Positions 14,811 through 23,144 of a stretch of DNA of 61,534 nt are shown here, piece by piece. This DNA comes from Candidatus Altimarinota bacterium (lineage in GTDB: Bacteria; Patescibacteriota; Gracilibacteria; UBA4473). A program made the translations under genes and the position numbers. The notes under the pieces are model-generated. The model had not been told where the DNA came from, made no database searches, and saw only the letters and a list, made by a program, of their open reading frames with translations. The DNA lies in assembly GCA_021734525.1 (NCBI GenBank), contig JAIPIW010000001.1:1-61534 (forward strand), in the 5' to 3' direction. Numbering within the stretch: the stretch's first letter is position 1; each line of letters starts with the position of its first letter.

Positions 14811-17039
14811 ATGTCTAATCCAATTTTTGACGGCCTAAATTCTAAACAAAAGGAAGCAGTAGAAATCCTCTCTGGACCGCTTTTAATCTTAGCGGGAGCT
14901 GGTTCTGGTAAGACTAAGTGTTTGACGCATCGGATTGCAAATCTTATTTCTTCTGGAGTAAAGGCTAATCAGATTCTGGCGGTTACTTTTACCAATAAAG
15001 CGGCTAATGAAATGAAAACCAGAGTAGAGAAGTTATTGGGAAAGACTGTTGCCTCCTCTGCTCAACCAAGCATGGGAACTTTCCATGCTACTTGTGTCCG
15101 GATGTTGAGGGAAGATATAGAGAGTTTAGATTGTGGTATTTCTCGTAACTTTGTCATTTTTGATACTTCAGATTCCCAAGGACTAATGAAGATGCTTATC
15201 TCAGAACTTGGTTATGACTCTAAAGAATTAAAATACAAAGCAGTTCTTAGTCATATCTCAGCTGCTAAGAGTCAGTTAATTACACCAGAAGAATATGGTT
15301 CTTCTGCAGAACAAAATAGATTCACTCGTGCAGTAGCAGAACTATATCCTCTCTATCAGAAGAGACTTCGTGACCACAATGCTTTGGATTTTGATGATTT
15401 ACTGCAAAAAACAGTAGAGATGCTGGAAGCATCTTCCAAGGTTTTAGATAAATACAAGAAAAGATGGCAACACTTACTGGTAGATGAGTATCAAGATACT
15501 AACTTTGCGCAGTATCGTTTGGTGCGGTTACTGGCGGATGATCATCAGAACTTGTGTGTGATTGGAGACGATCATCAGTCAATTTATTCTTTTCGGGGGG
15601 CCGACTACACCAATATTCTCAACTTCGAGAAAGATTTCCCTGCTACTAAAGTAATTAAGTTAGAACAAAACTATCGTTCTACGGGAAATATTCTCAATAA
15701 TGCTAATTCCCTCATTGGCTTTAACGAAACTGGTCATCATAAGAACCTGTGGACAGAAAACGAAGAAGGAGAAAAACTAGTAGTTAGGGAAGTAGGCAAT
15801 GAAAAAGATGAAGGGAATTTAATAGCAGAACAACTCCAAGAGCTAAAGAATTCTGGAGAAGCGAGATACTCAGATTGCGCGGTACTCTACCGCATGAATG
15901 CTCAATCTAGAGCCCTAGAAGAAGCGATGATGCGGAGACAAATACCATATCAAATAGTAGGAGGAACCAGGTTCTTTGATCGTCGAGAGATAAAGGATTT
16001 AGTTGCTTATTTGAGATTAATCTTTAATCCCCGTGATGATATTTCCTTCTTGCGGATTATAAATGTACCGGCTCGGAAAATAGGACCAGCAACGATTGAG
16101 GTTCTCAAGAGTTATTCTAACAACTACACGATGTCTCTCTTTGAAATCCTAGAGACCATAGATGATATGACTGAACTTAGTGAACCAAAGAAGGAAGTTT
16201 TAAAAAACTTCCGGTCACAAATTAATGGTTTCCAAAAGATTGCCCAAAAAGAACCAATCTCTATTTTACTGGATAGGGTAATAGAAAAGACAGAGTTTCT
16301 AAAGTGGTTAGATGATGGAACGGCGGAAGGTGAAGCTAGAATCCAGAATGTCCAGGAACTTTTTTCTGTAGCTGCTAGATACGACAGCGCAGAAGAACCA
16401 TTGGCTACTTTTTTAGAAGGAGTAGCTCTTATTTCTGACTTAGATAATTACGATGATCATTCTGATTCTGTGACTCTTATGACTATTCATGCCTCCAAAG
16501 GTCTAGAATTTCCGGTGGTATTCTTACCAGGTTGGGAAGATGGTATTTTTCCAAGTAGTAACGCCCAATTTTCTGGAGAACAACTAGAGGAAGAAAGAAG
16601 ACTAGGATATGTAGCGATAACGAGATCTGAAAAAAGATGCACTATTACACATGCCAGAAGCAGGATGTTCTTTGGGAGAACAAACTTCTCGGCTCCATCT
16701 CAATTTCTAGAGGAAATGGATGAGCAATGTACAGAAAGAGTTGCTTTGGAAGCAGATAGCTTTAGTCCGAAAAGATTTTATCAACGCAGGAAATTCGATG
16801 GAGGATTAAAAAAAGCTACCGATTCTATTCTGCATGCACCCCCCAGTACCAGACAGGAAGCAGTATTTGGAGTAGCAGAAAATACCACCGAATTTGCTAT
16901 TGGTTACAGGATTAGCCATGCTGACTTTGGTGAAGGAACTATTATCCAGATCTCTGGAGATGTTCTTTCTGTGGCTTTTTCTGGACAAGGAATAAAAAAG
17001 ATCGTGGCTTCTGTTGCTCCAATAGAGGTGGTGGAGTAA
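14811..17039 (+). CDS. pcrA: UvrD/PcrA-family DNA helicase
   Basis: Counted from the ATG at 14811, which starts MSNPIFDGLNSKQKEAV, the protein has 742 residues. The in-frame ATG at 14727 would add a non-conserved leader. SF1 motifs are complete: Q-motif, Walker A AGAGSGKT (28-35), motif Ia TFTNKAANEMKTR, Walker B VDEYQDTN, motif III GDDHQSIYSFRGAD, motif IV EQNYRST, motif V TIHASKGLEFPVVFLPG and motif VI VAITRSEKR. It unwinds DNA 3' to 5' in nucleotide-excision and mismatch repair. The C-terminal 60 residues form the Tudor-like RNA-polymerase-binding tail seen in PcrA. It stands alone, with the convergent gene 4 nt downstream. Confidence 0.95.
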   Translation: MSNPIFDGLNSKQKEAVEILSGPLLILAGAGSGKTKCLTHRIANLISSGVKANQILAVTFTNKAANEMKTRVEKLLGKTVASSAQPSMGTFHATCVRMLREDIESLDCGISRNFVIFDTSDSQGLMKMLISELGYDSKELKYKAVLSHISAAKSQLITPEEYGSSAEQNRFTRAVAELYPLYQKRLRDHNALDFDDLLQKTVEMLEASSKVLDKYKKRWQHLLVDEYQDTNFAQYRLVRLLADDHQNLCVIGDDHQSIYSFRGADYTNILNFEKDFPATKVIKLEQNYRSTGNILNNANSLIGFNETGHHKNLWTENEEGEKLVVREVGNEKDEGNLIAEQLQELKNSGEARYSDCAVLYRMNAQSRALEEAMMRRQIPYQIVGGTRFFDRREIKDLVAYLRLIFNPRDDISFLRIINVPARKIGPATIEVLKSYSNNYTMSLFEILETIDDMTELSEPKKEVLKNFRSQINGFQKIAQKEPISILLDRVIEKTEFLKWLDDGTAEGEARIQNVQELFSVAARYDSAEEPLATFLEGVALISDLDNYDDHSDSVTLMTIHASKGLEFPVVFLPGWEDGIFPSSNAQFSGEQLEEERRLGYVAITRSEKRCTITHARSRMFFGRTNFSAPSQFLEEMDEQCTERVALEADSFSPKRFYQRRKFDGGLKKATDSILHAPPSTRQEAVFGVAENTTEFAIGYRISHADFGEGTIIQISGDVLSVAFSGQGIKKIVASVAPIEVVE

Positions 17040-17043
17040 ATAA

Positions 17044-17433
17044 CTAGTCTATATCTGCGAATCCTTTTTCTAACTGAATGTCAGCAAAATTGATGATAAA
17101 ATCATAACTTTTATGTGCCAGGGCCTCATTTATTTTTCCTATTTTTTCTGTAAGCGGTAAATCTTGCAGGGCATTTATTCCTTTTAGGCGCAAAAGATTG
17201 AAACTAGCAGAATACGAAACACTTTCTGCTTTTTCTTTTTCAGTTGGCGGAAAATTTTCCGCCATTTCTTTAGCTTTATGGATTACTTCTCCCCATTCTT
17301 CCTGCTGAACAAACCCTAGTAACTGAGAGGAGATGGTCTCAAAAGTAGGTTTAATTCTTTCTATTTTTTTGTTTTGTTTTGTATCATCATTTGTTTTAAG
17401 AACGGCGATTGCTACCTCTCTATTTTCTTTCAT
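17044..17433 (-). CDS. Hypothetical helical protein
   Basis: I do not recognise this 129-residue protein. It is soluble and almost all helical, with patterns such as ISSQLLGFVQQEEWGEVIHKAKEMAENF and LPLTEKIGKINEALAHKSYDFIINFADIQLEKG. These could form two or three helical hairpins of the TPR type. It is convergent with the helicase gene and ends 4 nt from it. It is read from its own short promoter region, which it shares with the RelBE-like unit on the other strand. Confidence 0.55.
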   Translation of the reverse strand: MKENREVAIAVLKTNDDTKQNKKIERIKPTFETISSQLLGFVQQEEWGEVIHKAKEMAENFPPTEKEKAESVSYSASFNLLRLKGINALQDLPLTEKIGKINEALAHKSYDFIINFADIQLEKGFADID

Positions 17434-17503
17434 GGTTTTTGAATTAAATGATCATATTTAATTATACCATATTTAATGTTTTTTTGTTTGCATTTTTTCT
17501 ATT

Positions 17504-17530
17504 TATTAACTATACTATAAATAGTTAATA
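17504..17530. promoter_or_regulatory. Inverted repeat, candidate RelBE operator
   Basis: TATTAACTAT (17504-17513) and ATAGTTAATA (17521-17530) are perfect 10-bp arms around a 7-nt centre. They end 10 nt before the start of the antitoxin gene. Size and position fit an operator bound by the antitoxin or by the antitoxin-toxin complex (inference from RelB-type systems). Confidence 0.6.
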
Positions 17531-17540
17531 ACTATATATT

Positions 17541-17813
17541 ATGTTTTCTCAAATTAATTTCATTGCTGATGCCAAATTAAAACAGGAGGCTTTAGCTAAA
17601 GCTAAACACGAAGGTGTTACGTTAAAGACTCTTTTGAACTTCTTTTTAAAATCTTACTGTAGAGGAGAAATAGAATTAGGTTTAAAGAGTAAGACTAGAG
17701 ACAATGTTCTTTCTAAAGAAGAATTGGGACATTATTTAAAAGCCAAAAAGGATCTTGATACTAATAAGAATATTATGGATGGGGAGGAAGTATTTGTTAA
17801 ACTTGGTGTTTAA
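17541..17813 (+). CDS. RelB/DinJ-family antitoxin
   Basis: This 90-residue protein has the N-terminal ribbon-helix-helix layout (QINFIADAKLKQEALAKAKHEG, TLKTLLNFFLKSYC). Its C-terminal half is charged, probably unfolded until it wraps the toxin. The toxin gene follows after 3 nt, the usual RelB-RelE order. It resembles the orphan antitoxin-like protein at 169-405, which suggests the two come from one family. A perfect inverted repeat lies just upstream. Confidence 0.75.
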   Translation: MFSQINFIADAKLKQEALAKAKHEGVTLKTLLNFFLKSYCRGEIELGLKSKTRDNVLSKEELGHYLKAKKDLDTNKNIMDGEEVFVKLGV

Positions 17814-17816
17814 AAT

Positions 17817-18077
17817 ATGTACGACCTAAAAATCCATAGAAGCGTTTTTAAGTTTCTAGAGAGACGAGAAAAGAATTTTTTAAAGAAATTCAAAGAATTA
17901 TTACAACTTATTCGTAAAGATCCCTTCAAAAATCCTTGTGATGTAACGCCTCTCGTAAATAGAAAAGGACATTTTCGTTTACGGATTGGAAAATATCGTT
18001 TTCTTTATGAGGTAAATAAAAAAGAGGTTTTTATTTATTTGTATAAGGCAGATAGTAGAGGAGGTGTTTATAAATAA
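17817..18077 (+). CDS. RelE/ParE-superfamily toxin
   Basis: This 86-residue protein has the compact RelE fold signature: N-terminal strand YDLKIHRSVFKFLERR, helices rich in Lys, LIRKDPFKNPCDVTPL, then the beta core GHFRLRIGKYRFLYEVNKKEVFIYLYKADSRGGVYK. The pattern R-x-R-x-G-x-Y-R is the family's most constant stretch. RelE-type toxins cleave mRNA on the ribosome; ParE relatives poison gyrase, and sequence alone does not decide. Its last codons overlap the region just before the PhzF gene. Confidence 0.78.
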   Translation: MYDLKIHRSVFKFLERREKNFLKKFKELLQLIRKDPFKNPCDVTPLVNRKGHFRLRIGKYRFLYEVNKKEVFIYLYKADSRGGVYK

Positions 18078-18084
18078 TTTATTG

Positions 18085-18924
18085 ATGAAAAAATTTACCT
18101 TAAGTGCTTTCACTAAAGACCAACAGGGAGGAAATCCTGCAGGAGTGGTATTAGAAGCAGATGATTTGTCTAACGAACAGATGCTAGAAATAGCTAAAGA
18201 AATTGGTCATTCTGAATCTGCCTTTGTTCTAAAATCAGACAAGGCAGATTTTAAAGTGAGATTTTTTACACCTAATCAGGAGGTGGATCTGTGTGGTCAT
18301 GCTACTATGGCTACCTTTTCCTTATTAGCCAGTAAAGGAATTATTAAGCCTGGTAAATACACTCAAGAAACTAGAGCTGGAATCTTACCTGTGGAAATAA
18401 AAGAAGATTTAATAGTTTTAATGAACCAGAATAGACCAGAGTTTCTAGAGGAGTTAGATAAGGAACTAGTAGCAGATGTTTTAGGTATTCCTCTAGAAGG
18501 CATTAGATCTGACTTACCAATCCAAATTGTTTCTACTGGATTTCCAACAATTCTAGTTCCAACAAATTCCTCAAAATTCCTAAAAGAAATAAATCCTTCT
18601 TTAGAAAAAGGGATTAAGTTGTGTAAGGGGAAGTATTTATTGCATCCTTTTACTTTAGAAACCTTTAATCCAGAATCTATAGCTCTTTCCAGAGATTTTT
18701 TTCCAGTAAAAGACCTAGATGAAGAAGCTGCTACTGGAACTGCAACAGGAGCATTATCTTGTTATCTATTTAAGTATGGAGAAGTAACAGAAGAACAAGT
18801 AAGCAACTTATCTTTTGAACAAGGTTGCTTAATGGACAGACCCTCTGAAATACAAGTACAGCTATCTATAAAAGATGGAGAGATAGAAGAGGTTCGAGTG
18901 GGTGGAAGAAGTGTTATATTATAA
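18085..18924 (+). CDS. PhzF-family isomerase/epimerase
   Basis: From ATG 18085 this is a 279-residue protein with the two-lobed diaminopimelate-epimerase-like fold: FTLSAFTKDQQGGNPAGVVL at the start, LGHSESAFVL, the catalytic-site region RFFTPNQEVDLCGHATMAT, and in the second lobe ATGTATGALSCYL with GQSVIL-type ending (GGRSVIL). PhzF itself isomerises a phenazine precursor; most relatives have unknown substrates. The gene ends inside a copy of the AT palindrome, which supplies its last codons and stop. It follows the RelBE pair with only 7 nt between, so it may share that transcript. Confidence 0.85.
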   Translation: MKKFTLSAFTKDQQGGNPAGVVLEADDLSNEQMLEIAKEIGHSESAFVLKSDKADFKVRFFTPNQEVDLCGHATMATFSLLASKGIIKPGKYTQETRAGILPVEIKEDLIVLMNQNRPEFLEELDKELVADVLGIPLEGIRSDLPIQIVSTGFPTILVPTNSSKFLKEINPSLEKGIKLCKGKYLLHPFTLETFNPESIALSRDFFPVKDLDEEAATGTATGALSCYLFKYGEVTEEQVSNLSFEQGCLMDRPSEIQVQLSIKDGEIEEVRVGGRSVIL

Positions 18925-18928
18925 TATT
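18912..18928. repeat. AT palindrome across a stop codon
   Basis: TGTTATATTATAATATT matches the 20-bp palindrome at 49208-49227 for its first 16 positions. It supplies codons GTT ATA TTA TAA, the last residues and the stop of the PhzF gene. Placement across a stop codon is a sign of either late insertion or selection for a gene-end position. Confidence 0.65.
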
Positions 18929-18934
18929 CCGCCG

Positions 18935-19085
18935 AATTTCCCCGCTCGTGAGAGCGAGGGCTGGAGAGTATCTTAGAGGAGTTTTGTATTACAAAACGAA
19001 TCTAAGACAAGCGAAGCTTGTATTGGCCTGATACCCTGACCGTAAGTTCGGGGAGAAGACTTCATTTGTAGGTTATCTTTCGGTT
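18935..19085 (+). other. Short 23S-rRNA-like structured stretch (putative fragment)
   Basis: No reading frame is present, but three short blocks appear in the same order as in helices around H58-H64 of bacterial 23S rRNA, as I recall that sequence: GGCTGGAGAGTATCTTAGAG (18960-18979), CCGTAAGTTCGGGGAGAAG (19041-19059) and ATTTGTAGGT (19065-19074). Between the first two lies a long hairpin (TCTTAGA...TCTAAGA). It could be a decayed rRNA fragment, or an unrelated structured RNA with chance likeness. The comparison is from memory. Confidence 0.3.
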
Positions 19086-19104
19086 TAGCTTGTTATAAAA
19101 TCTG

Positions 19105-19518
19105 TTAGCAACATTTTTTATATTCCGGAAAATTGTCTTTCACACATTCTAGTATCCATTGGGTTTCTGATTGTTTTTTAGGGCAGTGGTCTTTGCCGTA
19201 AACAATTAAGACTTCAATGAGACTAGTATTATTGTTTAGAGCGAATATAGTTCTGTTTCCAGATGCCTTGGGAGAGATATTTGTTCCGGCAACTCTGAAA
19301 TCTAATTTAAAGATTCCAATGCCTGTTTCTCGGGAAAATTTAATATTATCAATTAAATTTGTTTGTTGATACATTTGATAAGATCTTTGGAGGTTTAACT
19401 TGATAGTTTCTCTAGTTGGGAGCCATTGACCTTTGTATTTTTTAAAAAAAGATTTGCAGAAGTGCTTTTCTGCAAATCTGGAAAAATCGACCTTAAAATT
19501 TAAATCCTTAATAAACAT
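19105..19518 (-). CDS. Candidate ParE/RelE-like toxin of a PanAT pair
   Basis: Counted from the ATG at 19518 (another in-frame ATG lies at 19533) this is a 137-residue protein. The N-terminal half is basic and helical (FSRFAEKHFCKSFFKKYKGQW). The second half reads like a RelE/ParE-type beta core: GIFKLDFRVAGTNI, GNRTIFAL, LIEVLIVYGKDHCPKK. It overlaps the end of the Panacea-domain gene by 11 nt, the arrangement of Panacea antitoxin-toxin (PanAT) pairs. In those systems many unrelated toxins pair with one antitoxin fold. The toxin role is inferred from context; the fold is a weak match. Confidence 0.55.
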   Translation of the reverse strand: MFIKDLNFKVDFSRFAEKHFCKSFFKKYKGQWLPTRETIKLNLQRSYQMYQQTNLIDNIKFSRETGIGIFKLDFRVAGTNISPKASGNRTIFALNNNTSLIEVLIVYGKDHCPKKQSETQWILECVKDNFPEYKKCC

Positions 19519-20200
19519 CTTTCGGATCTTCATTGTTAATAAGTTCGTAGGGGATTACTTCTCCTTCCCTACATACCTTCCAAGGAATTTGATTATGTGC
19601 GAAATCAACAATTTCTTTAGTTCTAGCTTTTTTCCATTTTTGGCAAACTGCTTTTAATGTTTTTTGTTCATTTTCATTTAAAGTAGATTTTTCTGGTTCT
19701 TCGTTTAAAGATACCATCATGGCCTTACCACTGCTTTCTACGCAAACAGATTCATCAGTATCTAGGATATCAAAGAACTGGATGGCTACCGGTCCTTGAG
19801 CTAAGCGACGATATTCTAAACCAGAAATAGGAACTAGATATTTATAATAATGAGCAAAATCGCATAGATATACCAGTTTGGCTAATTTTGTTTTTGTTAT
19901 TTTTCCATCTTCATCTGCTCCGTATTTAATGCATTGGAGAATAATGTTGTGGAATTTTTTTAAGGATTGCTTACTAAAGTTTTGAGAATTAATTTTATTA
20001 TCTAAGGACAATTCTTCATCCAGAATAATAGATAGGGGAATATCGAAAATTTTGGAGATTTTTTTTAGTTCTCCAAGAGTGATATCTCTTTCTCCTTTTT
20101 CTACAGCAACTAAGGTTGGGCGAGATATTCCTATTTTTTTAGCTAATTCTTCTTGAGAAAGTTTGTTAGCTTTCCTGAGCTTGATAATAAGATTTTTCAT
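19508..20200 (-). CDS. XRE HTH plus Panacea (DUF4065) antitoxin
   Basis: This 230-residue protein has a Cro/C1-type helix-turn-helix (about 1-60: LRKANKLSQEELAKKIGISRPTLVAVEKGERDITLGELKKI). A Panacea/SocA-like domain follows (about 85-215) with KLAKLVYLCDFAHYYKYLVPISGLEYRRLAQGPV and a C-terminal WKKARTKEIVDFAHNQIPW. In PanAT systems this domain directly neutralises the toxin, and the fused HTH represses the operon. An 11-bp-arm palindrome upstream (20306-20328) is a candidate operator. The pair sits next to tRNA-Ile and recombinase remains, as expected for island-borne modules. Confidence 0.8.
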   Translation of the reverse strand: MKNLIIKLRKANKLSQEELAKKIGISRPTLVAVEKGERDITLGELKKISKIFDIPLSIILDEELSLDNKINSQNFSKQSLKKFHNIILQCIKYGADEDGKITKTKLAKLVYLCDFAHYYKYLVPISGLEYRRLAQGPVAIQFFDILDTDESVCVESSGKAMMVSLNEEPEKSTLNENEQKTLKAVCQKWKKARTKEIVDFAHNQIPWKVCREGEVIPYELINNEDPKDVY

Positions 20201-20305
20201 AGAAGTAGGAATATTTATTTTTGATAATTACTTATATATTTTAATATTGCAATCAAAAAAGCAAATATTTTCACTTTTTTTAATAAAAAAATATTTTTTA
20301 ATATA

Positions 20306-20328
20306 TTTTGTAAAAAATTTTTACAAAA
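20306..20328. promoter_or_regulatory. Palindrome upstream of the PanA-like gene
   Basis: TTTTGTAAAAA (20306-20316) and TTTTTACAAAA (20318-20328) are perfect 11-bp arms around a single base. It lies 106 nt upstream of the XRE-Panacea gene and about 30 nt upstream of the tRNA-Ile promoter. XRE regulators bind such palindromes, so it is a candidate operator (inference). The surrounding 150 bp is almost pure A/T and holds no gene. Confidence 0.45.
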
Positions 20329-20357
20329 AAATAATAAAATGTAATACAAAATTTTCT

Positions 20358-20385
20358 TTGACAGACTAAAAAATATTCGTAGGAT
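20358..20385 (+). promoter_or_regulatory. tRNA-Ile promoter
   Basis: TTGACA (20358-20363) and TAGGAT (20380-20385) with a 16-bp spacer lie 14 nt before the mature tRNA-Ile. The -35 is perfect and the -10 matches at four of six positions. Confidence 0.7.
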
Positions 20386-20399
20386 TTTCTCGTTCTTTT

Positions 20400-20454
<55 letters not shown>

Positions 20455-20476
<22 letters not shown>

Positions 20477-21808
20477 TTCTGGATTTTATCCCCTTTGAGC
20501 CATCTATCGAATGGCTTTTTGAGTGTCATAGACTGTACTTCCTTGCCATCGACGATGAGATTCAAGAGAAGGATTTCGGAAATTCGTCGTTTCTGATCAT
20601 TATTTGCTAAAGCCCAGTATTGGTGGGCATTTATTGATAGTTCAAGAAAATTCGTGAATGTTTTCAAATCATCATCGTGTTTTTGATTTATTGCCTTTTC
20701 CTCCTCTCGATGTGTTATCAATGTTTGTTTAAATTTTGCTTTCTTCTTTTCGTGAATCGCTTTTGAATCAGCATCGAACTCGCCCTGTCGTGACAAGGTG
20801 GCTTTGCTTACCTCTAAGTCCTCAAGCGCACGCTCTGCCTTGTGGATCATCTCGGTTACTGCCTTCTTTTTGTATTTTCTGTCACTTCGTTTCTTTTCAA
20901 TGAAGCGTCTCTGTCCTATCACAAACTGGTCGTACTCTTTTTCCGTAAGAAATAAGTTTTTTAGAATTTCTTCAATTGCCTCAAAGACAATCTCTGCCTT
21001 GATTCGTGGTTGGTTTGATCGTTTATCCTGACACTCGTAACCAAGTTGCATTTCTCGTCCTCCTGTTCGTCTTACGGGGCGTTCTGCTGGATAAAGGGGA
21101 TAACCCTCTACTGTTTGAATAAGACCGCTCAAAGGGTGCTGTCGTTTTGTTTTCTTTTTTCTCGGGATTTCCCCTCGCCCAATCTGCTGGCATCTTTGAA
21201 ATTCTTCCTCTGTGACAATAGAGATAAAAACACTTCCATCTGGTGCGGTCAGTTCTCGATAATCAATTCGTCGTTCGTTCTCTTTTCCTTTTTTGATAAC
21301 CTGAACTCCATAGTAAAACTCGTCTTTGAGGTAATGTCCTATGCTTGCTTTCAAGGGAGTGTTTCCATTCTTATTTGTAAGCCCTTTTCTTTTGAGGTGT
21401 TCTCGAATTGACTGAAGGGATTCTCCTTGGAGGCGCAGTAGAAAAATTTCTTTGATTGTTGGGAACTCGATTGGATGGGGTTTGGGGAACAAACTGCACT
21501 TCTCTGCATTTCTCCTGTCCTCACGAATTTTGTCATAGCCAAATTTCCCTCCATACATCAACGCTCCTTCCTTTTCTCGTTTGGTCATTCCTCGAAGAAC
21601 CACTTCGGATAATTTTTCCGAATATCCTTTTGCTCGAGCAAATTCCATGAAAAGATGTTCTTTTCCTGATCCATCGTTGTGAAATGGGTAATTCACAAAG
21701 AACATGTCTTTGATCATTCCCGCCTCAAGTCCATTTCGAGACAACCTGTCGGGATGCCAAGCAAGAATTGCATCTGCTCGTCTTTTCTTCGGATTTTGTA
21801 TTTTTAGT
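20455..21808 (-). pseudogene. Large serine recombinase, N-terminus lost at the IS
   Basis: The open frame runs from the IS boundary (21808) to the stop at 20455. It starts in the last part of a resolvase catalytic domain (KRRADAILAWHPDRLSRNGL). The Recombinase domain follows (GKFGYDKIREDRRNAEK... IREHLKRKGLTNKNGNTP), then a ribbon-like region and a long C-terminal coiled coil rich in Glu/Lys. The catalytic serine and about 60-90 N-terminal residues are missing, and no such coding lies on the far side of the IS. An ATG at 21744 could start a catalytically dead fragment. The last codons (GGHART, stop) lie inside tRNA-Ile, marking the attachment site. Confidence 0.8.
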
Positions 21809-22987
21809 CTAAAAGGACCCCAGTTTTTTTAGATGAGGAAAAGAAAACAGATTTTGTTGGTTAGGAGGAGAATGATTGCGGAAAACAAAAGGATTGAGAG
21901 CGGTCTTCATAAAAGAAATGAAGGAATCAATGTTCATGTTGAGAGATTTTACCTTGAGAAATCGTTTGTAAATTAAGAGAAGACCGCTCAATAAAGCTGT
22001 TGTAGATTGCAATAAGGATGCAAAAATCAAGGTAGAGATAATGGTCGCAAACTGGATAAGAGCTACAAGATTGAGAAGTTTTTGGTAATCAAGAACTCGT
22101 ACACTTTCTAATCCAAACTTAGTTTTTACATGTTTAAAAATGTTCTCTACGCCCCATCGTTCCAAATACATGGTTACTATTTTATTCTTAGAATAACGAT
22201 AATAATGAAGATTAGAGATGAGACGGATGGGCTCGTCATTATCTAAGTGTTTTTTTATAACCAGAACATATTCCATACTTGTTTCTGGTTTTTGGTTATA
22301 TCTGTTCATTAGAAATATTGGATATTTACCTGGTTTGAGATTTTTTACTTTAATTAGAACCCCGGTTTTCTTGAGAACAACCTGCCTATTTTCCTTTAAC
22401 CGAGCGATAAATCGCACTTTTAATTCTGACGACAAAAATCTAAAAAAGTTTTTGTCGTCATTTCCTCGATCAAAAACCCAGACACCTTTTTTATCAATCT
22501 TATTTGCAATTTTTGTCACAATTTCTCGTCGCAATTGGTTTTGGAAATACTTATCTCCATTATGTATCTTTAAACGGCAGAGCATGGTATTTATTCCAAC
22601 TCCATGAAGGGTGTATCCATTCGTTACTTTGCGTTTACTTCCGTCCCATACACGAGCAATCTTATCCATCTTCCTAGAGCATTCTTTGGATATATCGCTG
22701 AGATCATAAGCAATAATGGTATCATGCTTTATTTCTGGCTTTGCTCGTTTGAGAGCAAATTTCTCAACTTTCTTCGTCAAAACCACATTCCCTAAATGAT
22801 GAGCATATTTATCTCCTTGTTTTTTGGCACTGACTTCTTGGTTTTGGGCTAGATGTCGTAGTATGGGGCTTCCTTCTGTAAACAGTCCTCTTACTACTTC
22901 TGTAATTGCTTTCTGTTGTGGAACACTACAACCAGAAATAATAGAACGAAGGTTGTTTCTTATTGAATCATGGATATATTTATTCAT
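21809..22987 (-). CDS. IS4-family DDE transposase
   Basis: This 392-residue transposase has the RNase H-like DDE core: first Asp in IIAYDLSDISKE, second Asp in VWVFDRGNDDKNFF, and Glu in YLERWGVENIFKHVKTKFGLESVRV. The last stretch matches the IS4 Y-(2)-R-(3)-E-(6)-K signature exactly. The gene appears intact. Its final codons (LGSF, stop) are read from the left terminal repeat, so the coding region ends on the element's last bases. It has probably been active recently. Confidence 0.9.
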   Translation of the reverse strand: MNKYIHDSIRNNLRSIISGCSVPQQKAITEVVRGLFTEGSPILRHLAQNQEVSAKKQGDKYAHHLGNVVLTKKVEKFALKRAKPEIKHDTIIAYDLSDISKECSRKMDKIARVWDGSKRKVTNGYTLHGVGINTMLCRLKIHNGDKYFQNQLRREIVTKIANKIDKKGVWVFDRGNDDKNFFRFLSSELKVRFIARLKENRQVVLKKTGVLIKVKNLKPGKYPIFLMNRYNQKPETSMEYVLVIKKHLDNDEPIRLISNLHYYRYSKNKIVTMYLERWGVENIFKHVKTKFGLESVRVLDYQKLLNLVALIQFATIISTLIFASLLQSTTALLSGLLLIYKRFLKVKSLNMNIDSFISFMKTALNPFVFRNHSPPNQQNLFSFPHLKKLGSF

Positions 22988-23097
22988 GGAAAAAAGTTGG
23001 GTTAATTTTTAACTTTGCGTCAAAAATTCTACCCTCTTTTTTCCTTTGTTCTAGTACTTTTCCTTCACCCTCTTCTGAAAAACTGGGGTCTTTTTAG
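21809..23097 (-). mobile_element. IS4-type insertion sequence, 1289 bp
   Basis: The ends are inverted repeats: CTAAAAGGACCCCAGTTTTT on the left and, on the opposite strand, CTAAAAAGACCCCAGTTTTT on the right, with one mismatch in 20. One transposase gene fills the element. Flanking bases do not form a clear target duplication. Together with the missing front half of the recombinase, this suggests a deletion or recombination between IS copies after insertion. A solo copy of the right end occurs at 9975. Confidence 0.88.
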
Positions 23098-23107
23098 TGA
23101 TTCGCTG

Positions 23108-23135
23108 TTGACATTTATTAATTATCAGGTATAAT
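23108..23135 (+). promoter_or_regulatory. Consensus promoter giving a near-leaderless mRNA
   Basis: TTGACA (23108-23113) and TATAAT (23130-23135), both perfect, are 16 bp apart. The start codon of the MutS-like gene is at 23145, so transcription should begin only 2-4 nt before it, with no room for a Shine-Dalgarno site. The IS end lies 10 bp upstream of the -35 box, the same distance as at 9964/9975. Confidence 0.82.
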
Positions 23136-23144
23136 ATATAAGAA

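Noticed and set aside
20163-20369. Hydrophobic ORF between PanA and tRNA-Ile
   Set aside because: It is Phe/Leu/Ile-rich only because the DNA is AT-rich; it overlaps the PanA start on the other strand and runs through the tRNA promoter.
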